Origin: Deinococcota bacterium
Lineage (GTDB): Bacteria > Deinococcota > Deinococci > Deinococcales > Trueperaceae
Direction of reading: 5' to 3'
Length of the DNA: 64,000 bases
Assembly: GCA_963170125.1 (NCBI GenBank)
Contig: CAUJFI010000173.1
Location: forward strand, 1 to 64,000
The notes beneath the pieces are model-generated. The model was not told where the DNA came from and did no database searches. It saw only the letters and a list, made by a program, of their open reading frames with translations. Shown here piece by piece: positions 1-7,601 of this stretch. The position numbers were made by a program, and so were the translations under genes. Every line of letters starts with the position of its first letter. The first letter of the stretch is position 1.

Positions 1-459
1 CGTCGCGGCGTCCCACACGGGCTGCGCGCCGATGAGCGCGACCTCCGAGCGCCGCCTCACGAGCTCGAGCCAGCGCGGCTCGACGGAGAAGTAGCACGTG
101 CGCAGGCCGCGCGCCCGACCGTCGTCCTCGAACGCCCTGGCAATCTCGGCGAGGCGGTCGTAGTGGCAGACGGGCGCCCCGGCCACCACCCTCACGCCCG
201 CGTGCCGCACGTAGCCGACCAGCGCGTCGCCCGCGGGCGTGAACCAGTGCCGGATGTCGGGGTTGAGGACCTGGTAGACCGTCGTGTTCCAACCGTGGCG
301 GAGGACGAGCTCGCGGGCGACCGAGCGGGCGGCGTCTTGGCGACCGGGCACCACGCCACCCGTCCGTGCGCCGGGAACGACCGGCGTGCCCACCGGCGCG
401 CCCGCGAGGCCACTCGCGGGCGACCCACCAACGCTCTGCCCGAACCCGGTCCGCACCAC
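1..459 (-). CDS. DUF2156 (phosphatidylglycerol lysyltransferase C-terminal-like) protein, 3' end outside window
   Basis: The visible 153 codons begin at a GTG and run off the left edge without a stop. After about 45 low-complexity Gly/Pro/Val residues the reading frame gives RHGWNTTVYQVLNPDIRHWF, then VGYVRHAGVRVVAGAPVC and a CYFSVEPRW segment. This is the opening of the DUF2156 / LPG-synthase C-terminal domain, a GNAT-like fold that in characterised members transfers an aminoacyl group to phosphatidylglycerol or other acceptors. The substrate here cannot be told. An in-frame TAG at 469-471 excludes a longer start. The GTG has no ribosome binding site and lies six bases after a TAGCAT box, which suggests a leaderless mRNA. 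Confidence 0.7.
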   Translation of the reverse strand, partial: MVRTGFGQSVGGSPASGLAGAPVGTPVVPGARTGGVVPGRQDAARSVARELVLRHGWNTTVYQVLNPDIRHWFTPAGDALVGYVRHAGVRVVAGAPVCHYDRLAEIARAFEDDGRARGLRTCYFSVEPRWLELVRRRSEVALIGAQPVWDAAT

Positions 460-471
460 GCGCGCATGCTA
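460..471 (-). promoter_or_regulatory. -10 box TAGCAT, leaderless start of the DUF2156 gene
   Basis: On the minus strand TAGCAT (466-471) is followed by exactly six bases and then the GTG start at 459. There is no purine-rich binding site and no clear -35 box. The arrangement matches five other starts in this window. Confidence 0.4.
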
Positions 472-567
472 GCGCCCACCGGGCGGGCGGCGGAGGACGA
501 ACGAGCGTGGGCGGCGGCCGAGCTGCTCTGTGGCGCCCTCCACTCACGTACTCCCCGCCCCCCGGCA

Positions 568-573
568 TATAAT
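568..573 (+). promoter_or_regulatory. -10 box TATAAT upstream of greA
   Basis: A consensus TATAAT stands out in a very GC-rich stretch about 115 bases before the greA start. No good -35 hexamer is visible. The implied leader of about 105 bases contains an inverted repeat (598-604 with 635-641, CCCACGG/CCGTGGG) that could form a hairpin. Confidence 0.45.
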
Positions 574-686
574 CCCCAGCGGACGTTGCCCGGCGGCCCC
601 CACGGTTCCGCCGACTCGCTTGCCGCCAGGCCCGCCGTGGGTGGCGTTCGGGAGCGGGAGCCTACCCCCGCCAGGTGAGGAGCACA

Positions 687-1163
687 GTGTCCAAGGAACC
701 CATCCAGATGACCGCGCGCGGGCTCGAGAAGCTCAAGGAAGAGCTTCGCTACTTGAAGGAAGACAAGCGGCAGGAGCTCGCCGACTACATGGGCGCCGCC
801 CTAGCGGACGGCGACCTGCGCGAGAGCGCCGCTTACGACGAGGCCCGGCTGCTGCAGAGCGCCAACGAGGCCCGCATCGCCGACCTCGAGGAGCTCGTCC
901 ACCGCGCCGTGGTCGTCGAGCACGAGGACGGCGGCGAGGCCGTCGCGCGCCTCGGAGCCTCGCTCACGCTGCGGTCGCAGGACGGCGAGAGCGTCGTGTT
1001 CCACCTCGTCGGCACGCACGAGGCCGACATCCTGGAGGGGCGCGTCAGCGACGAGTCGCCGCTCGGGCAGAGCCTGGTCGGACGCCGCGTCGGCGACGAC
1101 GTCACGGTGCAGATGCCCGTCGGCGCCGCCGTCTACCGCGTGGTGGCCGTCATCTTCGACTGA
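687..1163 (+). CDS. greA: Transcription elongation factor GreA
   Basis: GreA enters the secondary channel of RNA polymerase and stimulates cleavage of backtracked RNA. The 158 codons fit the usual GreA length. The N-terminal coiled-coil hairpin carries GDLRES at residues 42-47, keeping the Asp and Glu that hold the catalytic metal at the tip, which argues for a true GreA rather than an inhibitory Gfh1-type paralogue. The C-terminal half is the FKBP-like domain. I chose the GTG at 687 because AGGTGAGGAG ends about four bases before it; the in-frame GTG at 675 lies inside that binding site. A small hairpin (1176-1188, CCTCC-CGC-GGAGG) follows and may be a weak terminator. Confidence 0.9.
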   Translation: MSKEPIQMTARGLEKLKEELRYLKEDKRQELADYMGAALADGDLRESAAYDEARLLQSANEARIADLEELVHRAVVVEHEDGGEAVARLGASLTLRSQDGESVVFHLVGTHEADILEGRVSDESPLGQSLVGRRVGDDVTVQMPVGAAVYRVVAVIFD

Positions 1164-1357
1164 CGTCGCCGTTCGCCTCCCGCGGAGGTCGAGGCCGACG
1201 AAGCTCCGGAGCGCTGCGACCGCCAAGCCTGGTGCCGTGCCCGTCCGGTCGAGGCCAGGCGTGTCGTGGGCTGCCCCGCGTACGCTGCCGCCCGCGAGCC
1301 CGCTTCGCTAAGCCTTCGGTTATCGCCGTGGTCACCTTTCTCAGTCGCGCGCGTTGG

Positions 1358-1369
1358 TAGTCTCGCCGT
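1358..1369 (+). promoter_or_regulatory. -10 box TAGTCT, leaderless start of the LptC-like gene
   Basis: TAGTCT at 1358-1363 precedes the ATG at 1370 by six bases. No ribosome binding site lies between them, so the transcript probably starts at the AUG. The remaining 1164-1357 spacer shows no gene. Confidence 0.45.
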
Positions 1370-1936
1370 ATGGTGCGCTGGGCAGCGTTAGCTTTCGCCG
1401 TGGTGGTCGCTGGCCTCGTCGTCCTGGCGCTGTCACCGCAAGCCCAGCCGACCATCCCTAGCGCGCTCATCCAGCTGAGCTCGGTCGACCTCACGCTCTT
1501 CCCCCAGTCCGACCCGGACGCGGTCTGGTACTTCTCCGCCCCGACCGCCTCCTACGCGCCGGATCGTCAGGAGACGACCCTGGACGAGGTCTCGGACGGC
1601 CGCCGCGTGCTCGCGGGGGAGACGGACTTCACCCTCACGGCGGAGAGCGTCACCATCGACCGGGCGGACAACCTGCGCGGCGACCACATGCACGCTCACC
1701 TCATAGCCGACGACCTTGACCTCGACATGAGTTCCAAGGGCTCACGCACGGTGTTCATCGACCAGCGGGCGGGGCGCTTCGAGGTCCCGCGCGCGGTCAT
1801 GACCGGCAAGGACCTGGGCGAGAGCGTCTTCGAGGACATGCGCATCAGTTTCGATTTCACGGAGTTCGAGGCGGGCGGCCCCGGAACGGTCGGTTACGCC
1901 CAGTTCATAGTCGACTCGCCCGGGAGGCACCAGTGA
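1370..1936 (+). CDS. LptC-like envelope protein with N-terminal membrane anchor
   Basis: The 188-residue product begins with one hydrophobic segment (about residues 4-22) followed by a beta-rich domain. The YFSAPTASYAPDRQETTL stretch and the regular short strands resemble LptC, the single-span protein that receives lipopolysaccharide-type lipid from the inner-membrane transporter and passes it to LptA. It overlaps the next OstA-like gene by four bases (GTGA), and a second OstA-like gene follows, so the three are one operon. That context is the main support for the LptC reading; sequence similarity alone is weak. Deinococcota commonly have such genes although many lack classical lipopolysaccharide. 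Confidence 0.6.
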   Translation: MVRWAALAFAVVVAGLVVLALSPQAQPTIPSALIQLSSVDLTLFPQSDPDAVWYFSAPTASYAPDRQETTLDEVSDGRRVLAGETDFTLTAESVTIDRADNLRGDHMHAHLIADDLDLDMSSKGSRTVFIDQRAGRFEVPRAVMTGKDLGESVFEDMRISFDFTEFEAGGPGTVGYAQFIVDSPGRHQ

Positions 1937-2919
1937 TCAGCCGTCACAAACGTACCGCGCTCCTACTCGCGGCCCTAGCGGCCGGCCTCGCCGTCCAGGC
2001 CTTGGCGCAAGACGGGGCCCAGGAGGCCGCGAGCAAGCGCATCATCACCATCGACGGCTCCGGCGGCACGCAGAGCGGGAACCTGCGCTCCGGGCCGATC
2101 GTCTACGAGCACCCCGAACCATTCGGCATCACGGCCACGGTCTCGACCCTGAGCATCTTCGGCCACCGCGCGGTGTTGAGCGCGCCGGCGGGCGAGTCCA
2201 TCACCCGTGGGGGCGAGCGCGTCGCGGCCTTCACGGACGGCGTGCGCGTCGAGCGCGGCCGACTAACGGCCACGGGACCGGGCCTCGAGTACAGCGAGGC
2301 GACGGGCCTAGGCGTCCTCGCCGGACGCGCCGAGGTGATCGTGGCGCCGGAGGCCGGGGGCGACGACGAGGTGCGGATCGCGGCCGATAGCGTCGCGTTC
2401 GACGTCGACACGGACCGCTCCACGAGCAGCGGCAACGTCGCGCTCCGGAACGGCAAGCAGTCGGCCGAGGCGAGCGAGCTCATCTACGAGGAAGGGCGCG
2501 AGCTTGCCGTCCTCACGAGCGCCGGGGCGCAAGCGCGTATCACCCGCCTCGACGACGACGGCGGGACGACCGTGATCACGGCCGACGAGATCCGCGTGCT
2601 GACGGGCTCCAAGCTCCTCTACGCGCGCGGCAACGTGACCGTGGTCGACGGCGCCATCACGAGCACGGGCAACGAGGTCTTCTTCGACGACAACTCGGGA
2701 ATCGCCGAGGTCATCGGCACCCCGGACGCGCCGGCGCGGGCGCTCGACGCCGACTCCGGCACCACGCTCGTCACCGACCGCATCCAGCAGGACGTCGAGT
2801 ACGACTTCTTCGAGGCCATCGACGCCTCGGTGCCGAGCGCCTACGACGCTGCCACCTTCGCCCTGACGGAACACCCACTCACGCCGGACGGCGGTGAAGG
2901 GCCAGCGGGCACGGAGTGA
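1933..2919 (+). CDS. OstA/LptA-like periplasmic protein
   Basis: The 328-residue protein has a clear signal peptide (hydrophobic residues about 9-24, ending ALA-Q) and then many short repeating strands such as GDDEVRIAADSVAFDVD, GNVALRNGKQSAEASEL and ARGNVTVVDGAITSTGNEV. These are typical of the OstA/LptA beta-jellyroll, which forms a bridge for lipid across the periplasm. At this length it could hold two OstA repeats or correspond to an LptD N-terminal domain without the barrel. The gene starts with GTG inside the end of the LptC-like gene and overlaps the next gene by four bases, so the products should be made together. Confidence 0.72.
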   Translation: MISRHKRTALLLAALAAGLAVQALAQDGAQEAASKRIITIDGSGGTQSGNLRSGPIVYEHPEPFGITATVSTLSIFGHRAVLSAPAGESITRGGERVAAFTDGVRVERGRLTATGPGLEYSEATGLGVLAGRAEVIVAPEAGGDDEVRIAADSVAFDVDTDRSTSSGNVALRNGKQSAEASELIYEEGRELAVLTSAGAQARITRLDDDGGTTVITADEIRVLTGSKLLYARGNVTVVDGAITSTGNEVFFDDNSGIAEVIGTPDAPARALDADSGTTLVTDRIQQDVEYDFFEAIDASVPSAYDAATFALTEHPLTPDGGEGPAGTE

Positions 2920-3809
2920 ACCGCGAGGCGCGAGGGCCGCGCGCGTCGGCGGGGCCGCGCGTGGCGCCGAACCGGCACCGGGCTTCCCGGCACCGGTCGT
3001 GGTGCCGGCCGCCGCCTTCGCACCGCGCACCGCTCCTCGCGCTGTTGGTGACGCTCGCGGCGGCCGGCACCGTGCTGGCCCAGACGAGCACGACCTTCTC
3101 CATAAAGCGCGACGACGCCGAGCTCGTGGTGACCAACCGGGGGCTCGCGGCGGACGGCGCGCGCACCATCGGCAACAACCGCAACTGCTCGGAAGGTGAG
3201 CGCACGACCATCGTGTACGCGCCGGCGCCGGGCACCGTGGAGACGCGCGTCGAGGACGCGGTCCTCACGTCCAGGCTCGCCGTCATCACGACGCCGGACG
3301 GCGCCGAGGCCGCGGCGGGGGAGGAGACGCTGGAGTTGACCGGCGACGGCGTGACGTTCTCGCGGCCGGGCTGCATCGACGAGCGCTCGCCCGCCGGGGG
3401 ACCGACCGTGCGCCTCGTGCAGGGCAAGACGAGCGTGACGGGAACGCGCTTCTTCCTCGACCGCGAGGCGGACACGGGGGAGATGAGCGGCCCCATCGCG
3501 CTCGAACGGGCTGCCGGCGAGGGGGAGGACCCGCTGCGCGCCACCGCGGACGCCATGGAGTTCGCGGTCGGCGCCCAGCGCGCGACCCTGACGGGCAACG
3601 TGAGCGTCGTCAGCGAAGACCGCACGACCACCGGCGACCGGCTCGAGCTCGACGAGGAGGCCGGCACGGCCATCCTCACCGGCAACCCGGCCCGCAGCGT
3701 GAAGGGCGCGGACGTACTGAGCGGGAACCGCCTGCTCTACTACCTCGACAGCAACGACGTCGTGGTCCTGGGCAACGTCAGCGGCGAGCTCGACGTCGAC
3801 CTGGAGTGA
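2916..3809 (+). CDS. Second OstA/LptA-like periplasmic protein
   Basis: The 297-residue product again shows OstA-type strands (ATADAMEFAVGAQRATLTGNV, TTGDRLELDEEAGTAILTGN, LSGNRLLYYLDSNDVVVLGN). The hydrophobic signal segment lies unusually late, about residues 40-55 ending VLA-Q, after a basic Arg/Pro-rich stretch, so the true start may be the GTG at 2961. Two cysteines (in NNRNCSEG and RPGCIDE) could form a disulphide. It closes the LptC-OstA-OstA operon. The stop lies 10 bases from the convergent hsp20 stop and no hairpin terminator is visible there. Confidence 0.7.
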   Translation: MNREARGPRASAGPRVAPNRHRASRHRSWCRPPPSHRAPLLALLVTLAAAGTVLAQTSTTFSIKRDDAELVVTNRGLAADGARTIGNNRNCSEGERTTIVYAPAPGTVETRVEDAVLTSRLAVITTPDGAEAAAGEETLELTGDGVTFSRPGCIDERSPAGGPTVRLVQGKTSVTGTRFFLDREADTGEMSGPIALERAAGEGEDPLRATADAMEFAVGAQRATLTGNVSVVSEDRTTTGDRLELDEEAGTAILTGNPARSVKGADVLSGNRLLYYLDSNDVVVLGNVSGELDVDLE

Positions 3810-3819
3810 CGCCGGCCGC

Positions 3820-4212
3820 CTAGCTCTCGACGAGCTTGGGGAGCGTGACGGTGAGGACGCCTCCCGCCAAGTGCGCGGTGGCGAGGTCCTTGTTCACGGG
3901 GCTCGGCAGCGCGAAGGAGCGCTGGAAGGGCCCGACGCCGCGCTCCGCGAAGAGCATGCGGCCGTCGAAGAGCGGCGGCTCGCGCAGCCCCGCCACCAGG
4001 AGCTCGCCGTCCTCCACCGCGATCTCGAGGTCCGCCTGGTCGATACCCGGCACCTCGAGGTGGAGCTGGAAAGCATCGCCACGGTCGAGGAAGTCCGCCT
4101 TCGGTAGGTTGGCCTGCTTCGCGTTCGCCTGTTCGACGAGGGCCTCGATGTGGTCCCTGACCGCGAGCAGCTCCTGGACGTCTCCGGCCGTACCGAACTT
4201 CTCGATGCTCAT
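3820..4212 (-). CDS. Small heat-shock protein, Hsp20 / alpha-crystallin family
   Basis: An ATP-independent holdase that binds unfolding proteins in the cytoplasm. The 130 residues hold an alpha-crystallin domain from about residue 44 (FQLHLEVPGIDQADLEIAVEDGEL) to the A-x-x-x-G-V-L signature (AHLAGGVLTVTLPK, about 112-125). The protein ends right after the domain with KLVES, so the C-terminal I-x-I motif that normally drives oligomer assembly is missing; the oligomer may be small. The ATG is preceded by TAGACT plus six bases and no binding site, a leaderless pattern. It is divergent from miaA. Confidence 0.85.
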   Translation of the reverse strand: MSIEKFGTAGDVQELLAVRDHIEALVEQANAKQANLPKADFLDRGDAFQLHLEVPGIDQADLEIAVEDGELLVAGLREPPLFDGRMLFAERGVGPFQRSFALPSPVNKDLATAHLAGGVLTVTLPKLVES

Positions 4213-4259
4213 GGCGCGAGTCTAGCACCGGACTTTGAGCCGCTTGTTAGCGTTGGGGC
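4213..4259. promoter_or_regulatory. Divergent hsp20/miaA promoter region with two leaderless-type -10 boxes
   Basis: In 47 bases between two start codons, minus-strand TAGACT (4219-4224) lies six bases before the hsp20 ATG and plus-strand TAGCGT (4248-4253) lies six bases before the miaA ATG. Neither gene has a ribosome binding site. No consensus -35 boxes or heat-shock CIRCE element are visible. Confidence 0.45.
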
Positions 4260-5276
4260 ATGGGTTCCGACGTCCATGCGATAGCGACAGACGCGCCACG
4301 CCCGGTCATCCCGGTGCTCGCCGGTCCGACGGCCTCGGGCAAGAGCGCGTCCGCCATGCGCCTGGCTCTCACCCTGGCCGGCGCACTGCCCGCCGCCAAG
4401 GTGGCCGCGCCCGGCGGGGTCGCGCCGGGCGCAGGCGCGCGCGTCGAGATCGTCTCGGCGGACGCCATGCAGGTCTACCGGGGCATGGACGTGGGCACCG
4501 CCAAGCCGACGGCCCCGGAGCGGGCGGCGGTGAGGCACCACCTGCTCGACGTCGTCGACCCGTCCGAGCCGTTCTCCGTGGCGCAATACGTGCGCCTGGC
4601 GGAGGCGGCGATCCAGACGGTCCTGGCGCGCGGCGGCGTCCCCCTCGTGACCGGCGGTACGGGCTTCTACCTCAGGGCCCTGCGGGACGGCCTCCCGACG
4701 GTGCCCCCCGCCGACCAGGGGGCGCAGGCCCCCCTGTGGGAGGCCGTGGCGGCCGGCCGCCTCCGTGATCTCGATGCGGAGCTGTGGGCGGCGGCCCCGG
4801 TCGACGCGGCGCGGGCGGCCGGGAACCCCCGCCGGATCGTGCGCAGCCTGGAGGTGCTCCGCGCCACCGGCAGGCCCCCGAGCGCGTTCCCCCGGCTGCG
4901 GCCCAGGTACTCGTACTCCACGGCCCAGCTCCTGCCACCGATGACCGAGCTGCGCCCGCGCATCGCCCAGCGCACGGCGGCCATGTTCGAAGGCGGCCTG
5001 GTGGCGGAGGTGGCCGAGCTGCTGCGCAGGTACCCCGAGCAGCCCACCGCCCTCCAGGCGATCGGCTACAAGGAGGTGGCGAGCCACTTGCGGGGGGAGG
5101 CGGGCGCGGTCGAGGCCCGCGCGGCCGTCGAGCTAGCGACCGTCCGCTACGCCAAGCGCCAGCTCACGTGGTTCCGCTCGCCCGCCGAGGCGGCGGCGTT
5201 GCGCATCGAGGCAACGGGGGAGGGCGCCTTCGGGCGCCTGCTAGCGTGGTTGCTCGAGGTCATCGACGGGCTGTAA
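4260..5276 (+). CDS. miaA: tRNA dimethylallyltransferase MiaA
   Basis: Adds a dimethylallyl group to A37 of tRNAs that read codons starting with U. The P-loop GPTASGKS is at residues 22-29, followed by SADAMQVYRGMDVGTAKP, the conserved substrate/tRNA segment, and VTGGTGFYLRAL. YRYAKRQLTWFR near the C-terminus is the family signature. The 338 residues are slightly longer than usual because about 20 Ala/Gly/Val-rich residues are inserted between the P-loop helix and the SADAMQVYRG loop. It is convergent with dnaJ; the 68-base gap has no clear terminator. Confidence 0.93.
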   Translation: MGSDVHAIATDAPRPVIPVLAGPTASGKSASAMRLALTLAGALPAAKVAAPGGVAPGAGARVEIVSADAMQVYRGMDVGTAKPTAPERAAVRHHLLDVVDPSEPFSVAQYVRLAEAAIQTVLARGGVPLVTGGTGFYLRALRDGLPTVPPADQGAQAPLWEAVAAGRLRDLDAELWAAAPVDAARAAGNPRRIVRSLEVLRATGRPPSAFPRLRPRYSYSTAQLLPPMTELRPRIAQRTAAMFEGGLVAEVAELLRRYPEQPTALQAIGYKEVASHLRGEAGAVEARAAVELATVRYAKRQLTWFRSPAEAAALRIEATGEGAFGRLLAWLLEVIDGL

Positions 5277-5344
5277 GCGTGGTGTCGACCGGCGCGGTTA
5301 GATCGGCGCGCGGCGGAAGCGGTACCCGGGGCCAGGGCCGGGCC

Positions 5345-6598
5345 TCAGGCGCTCGCCTGCGACCCCCGCCCATCGGGCTTGGTCGCTTGGCCTTCCTCGC
5401 GGCCGCCTTGGGCGCCTCCACCACCGGGAGCGTCGACCGCTCCGCCCGCCTGGTCGTCGGCGCGCGCCTGGCCGCGCCCCCGCCGTTTGCCCTTGCCCTT
5501 GCCGGCGAAGAAGTCGCGCACCTTATCTGCGACCGTCTCCTGCTCCTCGACCGTCTCGTCAACCGCTCCGGCGTAGGCGGCGAGGTGCTCGCGCGCTTCC
5601 GCGGTGAGCTTGGTGGGGACGACCACCTTGACCTCCACGACCTGGTCGCCGTTGCCGGTCTGCCTGAGGCGCGGCATGCCATTGCCGCGCAACCGGAACG
5701 CGCTGCCCGGCTGGGTGCCGGCCGGCACGGTGAGGCGCTCCCGACCCTCGAGGGTCGGCACGTCGAACGTGGCCCCGAGCGCCGCCTGCGCCATGCCCAC
5801 CTCGAGGGTGTAGTGGAGGTCGTCGCCGGCCCGCTCGAGGAAGGGGTGTTGCCGCATCTCGATGTACACGTACAGGTCACCCGACTGGCCGCCGTCCACG
5901 CCGACGTTCCCTTCGCGCGGAACGCGCAGGCGGTAACCGCCGTCGATGCCCTTGGGAAGGGTGACACCGACCGTGTCGGTGCCCCGTTCGCGGCCGCGAC
6001 CGTTGCAGACCTTGCACGGCGTCGGGATGACGTGACCGTCACCGTGGCAGTCCGGGCACGTGCGCGCCGTGATGACGGCGCCGAAGATCGACTGCGCCTG
6101 CACGCGGACCTGACCGGCCCCGCCGCAGCGCGGGCAGGTCGACTTGCCGGCCGAGCCAGGCTCGGCCCGCTCCCCGTGGCAGTGGTGGCAGGCGCGCAGC
6201 CGCTCCACCTCCACCTCGACGGTGGCCCCTTCGCGGGCCTCCTCGAGGGTTATGCGGAGCTGCGCCTCCAGGTCCTCGCCCGGTTGGCCGCCGGCCCTGC
6301 CGCGTCCGCCGGACATGTTGGCCACGTTGGTGCCGAAGACGGAAGCGAAGATGTCGAAGATGTCGCTGCCGAAGACCGCGTTGTCGTCGACGGTGCCGAA
6401 GCGATCGTAGCGTGAGCGCCGCGTCTCGTCCGAGAGCACGGCGTACGCCTCGTTGATCGCCTTGAACTTCTCCTCGACGGCCTTGTCGCCGGGGTTGCGG
6501 TCCGGGTGGTAGCTCATGGCGAGCCTGCGGTACGAGGCCTTGATGGTCTTGCTGTCTGCGTCCCGCGAGACTTCCAGGACGGCGTAGTAGTCGGTCAT
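5345..6598 (-). CDS. dnaJ: Chaperone DnaJ (type I Hsp40)
   Basis: Co-chaperone that delivers clients to DnaK and triggers its ATPase. The J domain covers residues 1-70 with HPD at 31-33. A short Gly-rich linker and the cysteine-rich zinc domain follow (CHHC, CPRC, CPDC, CKVC, about residues 136-200), then two beta client-binding domains. The C-terminal 70 residues are an unusual low-complexity tail rich in Gly, Lys and Arg, probably disordered. No dnaK or grpE is adjacent. The ATG has no binding site; a -10 box TATACT (6608-6613) lies nine bases upstream. Confidence 0.93.
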   Translation of the reverse strand: MTDYYAVLEVSRDADSKTIKASYRRLAMSYHPDRNPGDKAVEEKFKAINEAYAVLSDETRRSRYDRFGTVDDNAVFGSDIFDIFASVFGTNVANMSGGRGRAGGQPGEDLEAQLRITLEEAREGATVEVEVERLRACHHCHGERAEPGSAGKSTCPRCGGAGQVRVQAQSIFGAVITARTCPDCHGDGHVIPTPCKVCNGRGRERGTDTVGVTLPKGIDGGYRLRVPREGNVGVDGGQSGDLYVYIEMRQHPFLERAGDDLHYTLEVGMAQAALGATFDVPTLEGRERLTVPAGTQPGSAFRLRGNGMPRLRQTGNGDQVVEVKVVVPTKLTAEAREHLAAYAGAVDETVEEQETVADKVRDFFAGKGKGKRRGRGQARADDQAGGAVDAPGGGGAQGGREEGQATKPDGRGSQASA

Positions 6599-6607
6599 GC
6601 GGTCGCC

Positions 6608-6613
6608 AGTATA
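6608..6613 (-). promoter_or_regulatory. -10 box TATACT of dnaJ
   Basis: Minus-strand TATACT lies nine bases before the dnaJ ATG with no ribosome binding site between, so the mRNA is leaderless or has a leader of only a few bases. No CIRCE-type inverted repeat is present. Confidence 0.4.
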
Positions 6614-6727
6614 CCGGAGGCCGCTAAGACTTCTTGAGTGTCGCGATGCGAAGCAGGGCGCGCGGCGCCTAGTTCCGGAACACCTAGCCAGGGCGTCGTC
6701 TCCGCCGGTGGCGGCGGCTCCCCTCGA

Positions 6728-7108
6728 CTAGCCCTTACGCGCCAAGGCGTTGAGCCTCCTCGCGGCTTCCTCGGCGTCGATGTCCCCGGCCTCGAGCCGG
6801 TCGAGGATGCCTGTGCGCTCCTCGAGGATATCGTCGGCGACCTCGTAACCTAACGCCAGGAGGAGCTTCTCGAAGCGGAGCCGCACCGTCGGGTAGCTCA
6901 GGCCCAGCACCCGCTCGACCTCCTTGAGGTTCCCCCGCACCTTGACGAAGATGCGCAAGAACTCGAGGTGGTCGGCCTGCAGCAGGGCGAACTCGTTGGG
7001 GGTGAAGCGCCCTTCGATGACGACGCCGCTGGCGTCGCATTCCAGGCGCGTCACGAGGAGGGGCTCGCCCGTCACCGGGCAAGCGGTCGGCATAGGGAGG
7101 ATCTTCAT
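6728..7108 (-). CDS. DUF2089 family helix-turn-helix protein
   Basis: The 126-residue product opens with CPVTGEPLLVTRLECDASG, the position of the DUF2089 zinc knuckle. Each CxxC is reduced to a single Cys (CPVT, CDAS), so normal zinc binding is unlikely. FLRIFVKVRGNLKEVERVLG and LSYPTVRLRFEKLLLALGY form the helix-turn-helix region typical of the family. The last 35 residues (EERTGILDRLEAGDIDAEEAARRL) repeat the SHOCT-like helix seen at the start of the two preceding genes. It is the last gene of the 9263-6728 operon, with a good AGGAGCAC binding site, and is probably its regulator. Confidence 0.75.
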   Translation of the reverse strand: MKILPMPTACPVTGEPLLVTRLECDASGVVIEGRFTPNEFALLQADHLEFLRIFVKVRGNLKEVERVLGLSYPTVRLRFEKLLLALGYEVADDILEERTGILDRLEAGDIDAEEAARRLNALARKG

Positions 7109-7172
7109 CCGTTGTGCTCCTGTTCGGCCAATGGGCGGTCGGGGCGCAGGCCGGGACCGTACGCGCCCGGTC

Positions 7173-7601
7173 TCACACGACCTCGACGATCACCGCGATC
7201 TTCGCGTCGCCGGAGTCGTCTTCCGCTTCGATGTCAACCAACCGCCCCTGGGGCAGGTCGTCGCCGAGGTTCTGCAACAACTGCGCCAGGTCGATGCCTT
7301 GGTCGCTCAGATCCTCCGTCGTGTCACGCGGGATGAACCGCATGGCGTACTTGGCTAGGGCGAGCGGCACGTTCACGCGGACCTTGCCGCCGTTGCCGGT
7401 CTGGGGGGCGTCGACGAGGATGCGGAGCATCCGGGCACCGCCGCCCTGGGGCGCCGGCGGGGGCGTAGGCACGGGCGGTGGGGAGGGAAGCCTCGGCCCC
7501 GAGGTAGACACCGCCTTCAGGAGCTCGGCCGCGGCGTCTGCGGTGATGCGGCCGGCCGCCAGCATGTCGAGGATGCGCTTGCGGGTGTCGGAGTCAGCCA
7601 C
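7173..7601 (-). CDS. SHOCT-like domain protein
   Basis: The 142-residue protein starts with a short two-helix SHOCT-like segment (KRILDMLAAGRITADAAAELLKAV, residues 7-30), then a Pro-rich linker and a compact beta/alpha domain (MLRILVDAPQTGNGGKVRVNVPLALAKYAMRFIP) ending IAVIVEVV. Proteins of this build accompany DUF4097 proteins in envelope-stress operons such as yvlB/liaX relatives. The start overlaps the end of the DUF4097 gene by eight bases, indicating coupled translation. No enzymatic motif is visible. Confidence 0.65.
   Translation of the reverse strand: MADSDTRKRILDMLAAGRITADAAAELLKAVSTSGPRLPSPPPVPTPPPAPQGGGARMLRILVDAPQTGNGGKVRVNVPLALAKYAMRFIPRDTTEDLSDQGIDLAQLLQNLGDDLPQGRLVDIEAEDDSGDAKIAVIVEVV

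Noticed and set aside
6601-6613. GTATAC near dnaJ as a possible GntR operator
   Set aside because: The flanking bases do not continue the palindrome; it is better explained as the TATACT -10 box of dnaJ.
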